Positions 44,701-51,814 of a stretch of DNA of 51,814 nucleotides are shown here, piece after piece. The notes under the pieces were generated by a model. It saw only the letters and a program-made list of their open reading frames with translations, did no database searches and was not told the DNA's origin. The number at the start of each line of letters is the position of its first letter. Position 1 is the stretch's first letter. The position numbers were made by a program, and so were the translations under genes. Source of the DNA: Priapulus caudatus (taxonomy: Eukaryota > Priapulida > Priapulimorpha > Priapulimorphida > Priapulidae); assembly GCF_000485595.1 (NCBI RefSeq), contig NW_014578892.1:1-51814 (forward strand). The letters are read 5' to 3'.

Positions 44701-47700
44701 AATGGCTTCAGTTAACAATCGTACGAAAATGGGCCTGCAATCGCCCCATCAAGAAATTGAAGATTACTAATCTTATTTTGGTATACATTATGTTGAGTGA
44801 TTATCAGGGTACTTACCAGGGTACTGTTGTGGATTATAGTTCGAGTAGGGAGTTGGGTAGCCCGGATTGTACTGTCCAGCTGGTTGGCCTGGCTGTGGCA
44901 TCTGCATGTAACCTAGGAGGCAGTGACAGTTAAAATGCATTCCAGAAAGCTATCAACACAATCTCAACCACATAAAATCAAAGATAAACTAAGCAAACCA
45001 ATCAACTCCCAGACATTCTGTGTCATGCAGGCTGCAGCCCTTAGCAACAGCACCAACCAATCAGAGACCCACTTGCAGCAACAAAAGTAAGGATTTTACA
45101 TACGAAGATCATCATTCAGCAATGCAAAACATTACTACCGTTATAAAAAATTTAATGGAAGGGCATAACAGCTGCAACTCATACCTTGTCCAGTTGGGTA
45201 ACCTGTGTGTCCTTGCTGCTGTGAGTATGAAGACTGAGGACTGCTAGTTGGCTTTGAATACACAGGAGGCATCTCTCCAAACACAATACACATGATCTGT
45301 ACCAAACCAACCACGTCTGAAGCTGGCTGAATGGGAGAGACAGATCATATCATAAAAATGCTATGAAAATGTAAAAAAACATTCTAAAACCAAGTATCGT
45401 GGTAAATAGTTAACGTAAAATTTAAAAAAAAGATATGTAATTTATTCGCCAGTTTCATCCCCCATGACATTAAGGACCGCAAAACAAATACCATGAGTAT
45501 CAAAATGCACAAGATAAACCTCATGCACCATCTTAATGGTTATGCAAGAAAGATATTCACCTGGCAATTTAACAGATCTGTTAATCAACTTTTATTTAAA
45601 GTGGTGTTGTTAATTGAATCTACCTGTTTCCACTCGTGAAGATAAGGCAGATAAATCTTCCCATTAGCATCCACGTGCTTAGAAGGCCGAATCAGCATGG
45701 TGCTGGTCGGTTTAACGTAACACATGGGTGGGTTATAGGGGTGGGTATCTACCAGCCAAATAGACACCGGTATATTGTACGTAGTGCCTAGAAATATCCA
45801 AAGCATACACATTACAAAACTAAATAGAATCATACTAGTGCATGTTACGGATTAAAATTTTAATGAAATGAAAGATTACATGCACCTTGACAATGTTGCA
45901 GCATTAAACGGTTTATGTAAATAAGCACAATTAGGTAATGCAAGGCACAAAATTCAGATTTTTTGGCACCGGCCCAGAGGGCTGGTAACAGTAATTTTTA
46001 CCAACCCTCACCATAATTTACCAGCCCTCACAAATTTGTTTGTAAAATCAATGTCATGTTTCAAACTTGCATTCTCGATTTCAAATTTGTAAAATGTTGA
46101 TGGCGTTGATGGCGTACAATGTTATGGCGTGATATCCTTCAGGTAAAACAGTAATGTAGGCTATTTGCTCTAAATAATGTAGGCTATAAATAAAAATGTA
46201 GGTACTCGCTAACACGGCTGAAACCACCGGCTCGGAGGGCCGGTGTTTTGCTAATGTTACCGGCCCTCCAAATAATTTGCCGGCATATGCTGGTGGGCCG
46301 GTGCTAATTTCGCACCCTGTAATGTACAGTTATGTTATATAAACAAAGGTATCTGGTTGTAAGGTTGAAATAGTCATACATATTATTATATTATAATAAA
46401 TATAGAATAAAAACATTTATAACTTGCACAACTTTCAAGAGAAACCCAAAAGAATTATCAGTGCTACCTTTGTAATTTACAGGGATAGTTCCTTCTAGTT
46501 GCAACAGTTCCTTTTGTGCTCCATCTGTGAAAACTAAATAAGAAAAAAAAATGCTAAAAGCGTGTTCCTATAATATTGCAAATCATTGTGTCACAAACCA
46601 TCTAAAAGATATATATATGTAAATATATTTTCATTTATTTACTTATTTATTTATATACGGATGTGTGTGTGTACGCTTAGCTATCTTGAAAAGTTAGTCT
46701 ATAATGTTGATAGCTTGCTCTGGTAATTGCTAAAACCTGTAAGAGAGTATTCCAGAAATGATCCTCATTATTGGATTGAAGAAAATATAGCAAAACAAAG
46801 GTGACAATCACAAAATTTAATGCAAATAAAACATAATAAGGAACTTGGGTGACAGATAGAATCTGGAAAACCGATTAACTTACTATAATTATCCAGTTTC
46901 GGTTTTAGGTCAGGAAACTGGCGGGTCAGATTTGTAACATCTCTCTTCGCTATGTCTGCATAACGGTACTGTAAAAAATATTAAAACAGAATTAAAGGCT
47001 TGAGGTGTTACAACTATAAGCACAAGAAATGAGAGCAATATTTACTTTTTAAATGTCAACTGTATGCGAAAAATAAAAAAAATCTCAGCAAAACTTGTTT
47101 CACAACTGTAGTGATACGTAGTTATAATTTCTTGACTAACATAGATCTGTTTGATCAGAAGTTCAGAACTATATACTAAATTACCACTAACTACCAACAA
47201 AAGGAAGTAAGAAAATGTCATAGCATGTGCTACTTTGGTGGTAATAGTTATACCCTCCTCCTCACTTACCCCCTCATAGAATAAAGCAACAAAGAAAATG
47301 TAGGTTAGTCAATCTCCAGTTAGGGAACCGATCCTTGGATGGGGCAGTTTGTGTCTTTGCAAATTTTGTGTCAAACAGTGGAATACCATTATTGCACAAC
47401 AAATGGATAGAGAAATAGACAAGCATGCAGACCAATATAGGGCAGGATAGGGATACACAGAAATCAAAGCTGTTCAAGATTGTTTTTTAAAGGGCCAAGA
47501 AAAACGTACGAAGATATATAATGCTTCCTATTTTCAGATAGAGATTAACTGGCGTCAAGGTTTCTCACTATTATATAGCTAAAGAGTTGGTAATCCCCTA
47601 GGTGACTAGCTTCTTTTAGCATCGCAGAATATTTACATAACAGTAAAATGACCCCATTTGCCTTTTATTAATTGTATTACACTCATGCAAGAACACTTTC

Positions 47701-49517
47701 ACTGAACATGGTAGGAATGGATTCTAGTCTGTAAGTGTAACAGCAGTATAAATTAGAGTTAGGTTTGGGAATAAGGATTGAATATAGAATATAGGGTAGA
47801 ATATATAGAACATTATAATTATGTAATGCATAACGAATTCAAACTCCTTATGGCACATTGCCGTATGGAAGTGTTACTAATTCAACGAGCCACTGTAAAA
47901 TTCTGTGTGGTATGGACTTAAGCAGCACTCAAGTCAAGGTCTAATGCATATTTACCCACCTACAATACTATTTGATGACACTAATCTTCATAACCTCATA
48001 ACGAATATTATTGATAATCTAAAGGACTGCGAGTGTACTGAAGCAGGAGAGGGACTACTTTACTGACACATCCAATGACAACATAGCCTGACCAGGCTCT
48101 AAGACTGTTTCGTGTCATAGGAGCCTGACACCCTTCCACACAAAACATTTTGTAGCACGAAAACAGATGCCCAATTTCGTATATAAAACAATAGTATTAC
48201 CACCCCTGATCTGACTTGTTACATGTTCAAATTGTATTGTCATTCATGACACACTTCTCAACTGGTATTTGCCTAGATCTGTATTCATGTCATAATCAGA
48301 AAATCTGGAAAGGAGTTACTTTTGAAAGTTGGCAAAGCATGCACATTCTCCCATAACTAAGCATGTGTGAGAACTAATATGAGACTGGCAAGAGTGCACC
48401 AAAATCATGCAGAATTCAAAAAGTAATGGCCACTTTGTTCTAATTTCTCCCGTATCAAAACCCAAAAATGCTTGCCGACACGTAAATACATAGTTGCCAA
48501 TAGCGTACATATGGTTAATAATGGCAAGGAAGTACAGAGAAATGGCAAAAACCAGCACAAGTTAGGTATTGGTGATCAGAGATAGTTTGGGACCCCACGA
48601 ATGTGTTTTCGCATATGTGCTTAACTAATCCGGGGTACGAAACTAGGCTTGGGCCGGTATTGGTACGATTTGTTACAGCACTATGTTAGCTACAAGGTTT
48701 GGTCGCTGCATTCGCTTGTGACCATCTCGCCCCGTAGTAGCGCCGAGAAGGTAACTTGCGGCTACTGATAGGCTGATAGCAATGTTGTGTTGATGAGATT
48801 GGCAGTTCAACATTTGCGATTCAATAGTCACATAGTTTTTCATATTATTAAAGTAGCATACTCAGATCCTGAATTATTAGGTTCCACTCTCACTTGCACA
48901 CCACTCACCAATAATGCAATATACTGCAGTAGGGCTGAGAGGGTCTATGTCCCCCGGGGTACTGCCGGAACGTACCCTGGTACTATCTAATATGCCGAAC
49001 CGTACCTCGCCTACTCCACTAACGAGTCTAGGGAGTCCTACGGCCTACTCCCTAACCGAACCCTAACCCTAATCCTAACCCTAACCATATCAAATAGTGA
49101 CCAGGGTACGTTCCGGTATACCGGACCGTACCCAGGGTACGTTCCGGCAGTACCCTGGGGAACATAGACCCTATGAGCTGCAGTAGGCAGTAGGGCCTAC
49201 AAAACAGTGTAAACTGCGGGACCAACGAAATAGCAATGCGAAAAACGGATTTCCTACACTAGTAGCATAATAACTTGGAAAGAAATAGGGCATTAATGAT
49301 AATAATTCGCGTACAATCCTAGTTTGGGACCTCGGCCCTCATTTTCACAAATGTGCTAAACTAATCCGGGATTGGGCTAACTAAACTAGGACTCAGGAGC
49401 GAGTAGGACTGCCGATTGAATCATAATCCGGGTATCCAACGGTGTAACTGTAAACAAAACATCAACTATACAATGACTCACCTTCGCCAGGGCGTTTCTT
49501 AAATACTGCTCCGACAT
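38716..49517 (-). CDS. TSG101: Tumor susceptibility gene 101 (ESCRT-I subunit), one internal exon not found
   Basis: Exons in transcript order: 49482-49517, 46884-46968, 46468-46533, 45624-45787, 45185-45326, 44817-44912, 44274-44405, 43428-43537, 43082-43174, 42568-42701, [missing], 38716-38820. Residues 1-~143 form the UEV domain (YRYADIAKRD, GTIPVNYKG, TTYNIPVSIW, VDANGKIYLPYLHEW, PPVYSKP). As in the family, Tyr replaces the E2 catalytic Cys. Residues ~144-245 are a Pro/Gly/Tyr/Gln-rich linker, then a coiled coil (LKEVFAQAQ...LLKEKSEELKKLLGKMEEQ). The chain reaches TTAPLYKQ and resumes with HVRELSREQFMLRALMKKCR, the end of the steadiness box. Exon 10 ends in phase 2 and the last exon starts in phase 0, so at least one exon of 3n+1 bases between them is absent. 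The protein binds ubiquitin and P(T/S)AP motifs in endosomal sorting. The 36-base first exon gives MSEQYLRNALAK. Confidence 0.93.
38895..39057 (-). ncRNA. U1 spliceosomal snRNA (variant or pseudogene)
   Basis: Read on the minus strand from 39057, it begins ATACTTACCTGGCA, the 5' splice-site-pairing end of U1. It follows the U1 plan over 163 bases: a stable stem-loop I, stem-loop II with the U1A-binding loop ATTGCAC, stem-loop III, an Sm site (AATTTTTG), and a 3' stem-loop GGGGGACTGCGTTCGCGCTA. Human U1 is 164 nt. Stem-loop I reads ATCAACAAG where the U1-70K loop is normally ATCACGAAG. The copy is on the TSG101 strand inside its last intron. I could not identify a proximal sequence element upstream. 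Confidence 0.88.
39830..41397. repeat. Inverted-repeat pair with ~1 kb between arms
   Basis: Arms at 39830-40122 and 41097-41397 are inverted copies, about 80% alike. Shared words are GAGCTGTGTGTGC, GGAAGATAGAATAAG, GTGAAATCAGTACCAAATCG and CCTTTGTCATTATACGCTCC. Both arms keep partly open frames (up to 91 codons), but no domain is recognised. The interior 40123-41096 holds no gene I can support. It lies in the TSG101 intron that should contain the missing exon. Confidence 0.65.
41398..42567. other. Rest of the large TSG101 intron
   Basis: I read this stretch for the missing TSG101 exon on the minus strand (an ILNL...EENAIEDTIYYLGEAL-type segment) and did not find it. Two 67-codon ORFs near 41956-42304 have no recognisable domain and overlap each other. 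Confidence 0.5.
42830..43081 (+). repeat. Partial copy of the 25.8 kb MITE family
   Basis: TTGACTACGTCACGAATTTT at 42833, followed by CTATGGTA, matches an end of the element at 25784-26143. The opposite end is not visible before TSG101 exon 9, so the copy seems truncated. Confidence 0.5.
45948..46322. mobile_element. Inverted-repeat element rich in CCGGCCC
   Basis: The left end (GGCACAAAATTCAG, then GGCACCGGCCCAGAGGGCTG) is an inverted, diverged copy of the right end (GCTGGTGGGCCGGTGCTAAT, then TTCGCACCCTG). Inner copies of CCAGCCCTC/GAGGGCCGG extend the pairing. It lies in the TSG101 intron between exons 3 and 4. Confidence 0.6.
46534..49481. other. 5' introns of TSG101
   Basis: Apart from exon 2 (46884-46968), this AT-rich stretch holds no further gene. 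A pair of related blocks, at 48585-48640 and 49320-49375, share GTTTGGGACC and AACTAATCCGGG. The telomere-core element at 48924-49183 lies between them. Confidence 0.5.
48924..49183. mobile_element. Inverted-repeat element with a CCCTAA core
   Basis: Both ends carry CTGCAG, then GGGTCTATGT, then CCCGGGGTACTGCCGGAACG or a close variant, in inverted orientation. Inside, 49050-49086 reads CCCTAACCGAACCCTAACCC and continues CTAATCCTAACCCTAACC. The word CTAACCATATCAAATAGT right after it also follows the telomere-like block at 10421. It lies in TSG101 intron 1. Confidence 0.7.
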
Positions 49518-49710
49518 AACTCGTTTGGTAAATCTGTAAACTATTAAGATTTGTTATTACACAAGGACTGAAGGAGGATCACTGATCAGTGGTGCACACA
49601 ACGATGAAAGTCGTTTGCTTTCATGTTGGTAAATTTGTCCGTTCTTGTGTTAAAACAACAATCGTGCATTCTGGGTGTTGGGCTGCCGGATTCCAGCGCT
49701 CTCACTTCTC

Positions 49711-51625
49711 AAACTCCACGACAGATGGCGCTCTCGCTCATAGGCTCAATCAGAGCGGGTTTGTCTATATTCAGGCCGGTACAGGAGATAATTTGCATAT
49801 CACTTCCAGCTGTGAAGAAGATGGTGAAGGAGGAGGAAGGGGAGAAGAGAGAAGGTGTGGAGAAAGAGGAAGGGAGAAGCTGGTGGAGAAGGAGGAGGGA
49901 GAAGGTGGTGGAGGAGGGGGAGAAGCTAGTGGAGAAGGAGGGGAAAAGGTGGTGGAGAAGGAGGAGGGGAGAAGCTGGTGGAGAAGGAGGAGGGGGAGAA
50001 GCTGGTGGAGAATGAAGAAGGGGAAGAAGGGAAGCTGTGGAGAAGGAGGAGGGGAGAAGCTGGTGGCGAGAAGGAGGAAGGGCGAGAAGGGAGAAGGTGG
50101 TGGAGAAAGAGGAGGGGGAAAGCTGGTGGGAAGGAGGAGGGAGAAGGTGGTGGAGGAGGGGGAGAGCTAGTGGAGAAGGAGGGGAAAAGGTGGTGGAGAA
50201 GGAGGAGGGGAGAAGCTGGTGAGAAGGAGGAGGGGAGAAGCTGGTGGAGAATGAAGAAGGGAAGAAGGGAGAAGCTGGTGGAGAAGGAGGAGGTGGTGGA
50301 GAAGATGGTGGAGAAGGGAGGGGAGAGCTCAATCTACGCTAACGTTAATGATTACCGCTCCTGCTCGTAACGGCCGCTAGGGCCTACTCACCAGTCAGTG
50401 TAGCGAGCGCAGTCAAGCGTAACATGACGACTGGTATTATACAGGTTAAATCTACGCAAGGACTTGACTCTACGTATCCTGAGTGTGCGAAGGGGGGGGG
50501 GCGCTGCATGCAGTTTGCTCACTTCTAAGCAAGTTTTGACCCGAACGTTTTTAGAGAAATTGAAATTATGAAGAGAGCTGTTTGGCAAATTATGAAGATG
50601 CAATTTGAGAGCTTTGAGAACAAACAAACAGAAATGGGAAGGCGACGGAGGGGCAGGAGGAGGCAAAGGAGGAGAGAGCAGAGGGGATCGAGGTAGATGT
50701 GAAGGCTAGAAGGAGAGAAAAGAGGAGGAGGGGTAGGCCGGGGTGAAGAAGACGGTACATGGTAGAAAATGGAGGCGGTAAATGAGAGAAAGGAGGGAGG
50801 AATGTAAGGAGAGGAGAGAAGAGGAGCAGGAGAAAGTGGCGGGGTGGGAGATGGTTCTTTGGGAGGAAAGATGGGGGAGATGTGAAGCGTAGAAGGAGAG
50901 AAAAGGAGAGCAGCAGCTAGGAAGAGAAACGTGGGAAAGTGAGAAGAGGAGGCGGAGGAGGAGGAGGAGGAAGAAGAAGAATTAAGAAAATCGTGGGAAG
51001 TGGATAAGAACGAGTAGAACGTGGATGTGAAAGAAGATGGGAGGTAGAAGAGGAAGGAGAAAGTAAATGCGGAGGAAGATGCGGAAGGTATAGTAAGAGG
51101 GGAAGGCGTAGAGGAGGGAGAGGGAGAGGGAAAAGCAGATGGAAATGAGGGGAAATGCAAGAGAAGGTTAGGAGCAGAGGATGTGGTGGAGGAGAGAGAC
51201 ATAAAGAACAGTAGAAGTAGGAAGGAGATAGAGAGTGGAGGAGGAGGGAGGACGAGGGAAGAGGGAGGAGGAGGGAGGAGGAAGGAGGAGGGAGGAGGGA
51301 GGAGGAGGAGGTAAAGGAGGTAAGAGAACGGAGACGAGGAGAAGTAGATAAGAAGGGTATACGTGGAGGAGCTGCTCGAGGAGGAGCGAGGAGGTAGGGA
51401 AAGTTGAGGATGGGGTGTTAGTGTAAGATGAGTTAGAGAAGGAGGTAGGAAGGTGCATGGTACAAGAAAATGCAAGAATAAGTATAGGTACTAGAATGGG
51501 AGGTGGAGGGGGGGGTGAGGAAAAAAGTAAACGAGGGGGGATAGCAAACTGCATGCAGCGCCCCTTCGTACAACTCAGGATACGTGACTTGAGCCAGAGC
51601 CAGAGCGCCATCTGTCGTGGAGTTT
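49711..51625. mobile_element. Purine-rich (GGA) domain between inverted repeats
   Basis: The outer ends AAACTCCACGACAGATGGCG (49711) and its complement (51602-51625) are perfect over 24 bases. An inner inverted pair, about 50464-50523 and 51543-51593 (GGCGCTGCATGCAGTTTGCT / AGCAAACTGCATGCAGCGCC), flanks the second purine block. Between them, 49820-50330 repeats GGTGGAGAAGGAGGAGGGGA-type units and 50632-51420 is GGA/GAA-rich. The long ORFs here on both strands (Glu/Gly-rich forwards, Ser/Pro-rich backwards) come from composition. It could be one element or nested insertions. Confidence 0.5.
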
Positions 51626-51638
51626 TTTTTTGGGGGGA

Positions 51639-51639
<1 letters not shown>

Positions 51640-51715
<76 letters not shown>

Positions 51716-51757
51716 ATGCGCGCGCGCGCGCGCGCGTGCGTGTGTTGTGTGTGTGTG

Positions 51758-51808
<51 letters not shown>

Positions 51809-51814
51809 ATGCGC
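51640..51814. repeat. GT / GTGC / GC microsatellite
   Basis: (GT)n passes into (GCGT)n, a (GC)n core at 51717-51737, then (GT)n and (GCGT)n again to the window end. The whole run is alternating purine-pyrimidine. Confidence 0.95.

Noticed and set aside
49589-50370. Glu/Gly-rich ORFs on the plus strand and Pro/Ser ORF opposite
   Set aside because: They translate the GGTGGAGAAGGAGGA repeat; several frames are open at once.
50525-51475. 316-codon Ser/Pro-rich ORF on the minus strand
   Set aside because: It is the pyrimidine side of a GGA-rich low-complexity tract and has no domain or splice context.

Overview
The window is animal nuclear DNA, most likely from a non-insect, probably marine, invertebrate. 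The genes are intron-rich with long, repeat-filled introns. They include a U1 snRNA, a tRNA-derived SINE and many small inverted-repeat DNA transposons, and TTAGGG-type motifs recur. The species cannot be named from sequence alone. Parts of the assembly look like uncorrected long reads: near-duplicate segments differ by many 1-2 base indels, and there is one 25-base N gap.

Layout. 1-2.29 kb: no recognisable gene. 2.3-5.9 kb: four tandem copies of a ~1.02 kb satellite. 5.9-11.3 kb: palindromic and foldback elements, including one whose inverted arms are minisatellites. 12.0-13.6 kb (+): a two-exon THAP zinc-finger gene derived from a transposase and lacking the nuclease domain. 13.8-16.3 kb (+): a complete four-exon UFSP1 (UFM1 protease). 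17.8-36.4 kb (-): a complete 15-exon ALDH16A1 of 824 codons. 38.7-49.5 kb (-): TSG101, with 11 exons found and one internal exon not found. A U1 snRNA copy lies on the same strand inside the TSG101 intron that should hold that exon. 49.7-51.8 kb: a long purine-rich (GGA) domain between inverted repeats, then a GT/GTGC microsatellite.

The genes belong to separate housekeeping systems: UFMylation (UFSP1), aldehyde metabolism (ALDH16A1) and ESCRT-I sorting (TSG101). I see no operon-like coupling. Exon models were built by hand from splice sites, reading phase and family recognition; the ALDH16A1, UFSP1 and THAP models all close in frame.

The most notable points are an ALDH16A1 that keeps its catalytic Cys/Glu/Asn, the missing TSG101 exon supported by a phase argument, a U1 copy with a changed stem-loop I, inverted-repeat elements with telomere-like cores, the minisatellite-armed foldback element, and intronic tandem repeats rich in nuclear-receptor-type half-sites. 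I found no clearly new multi-gene system.
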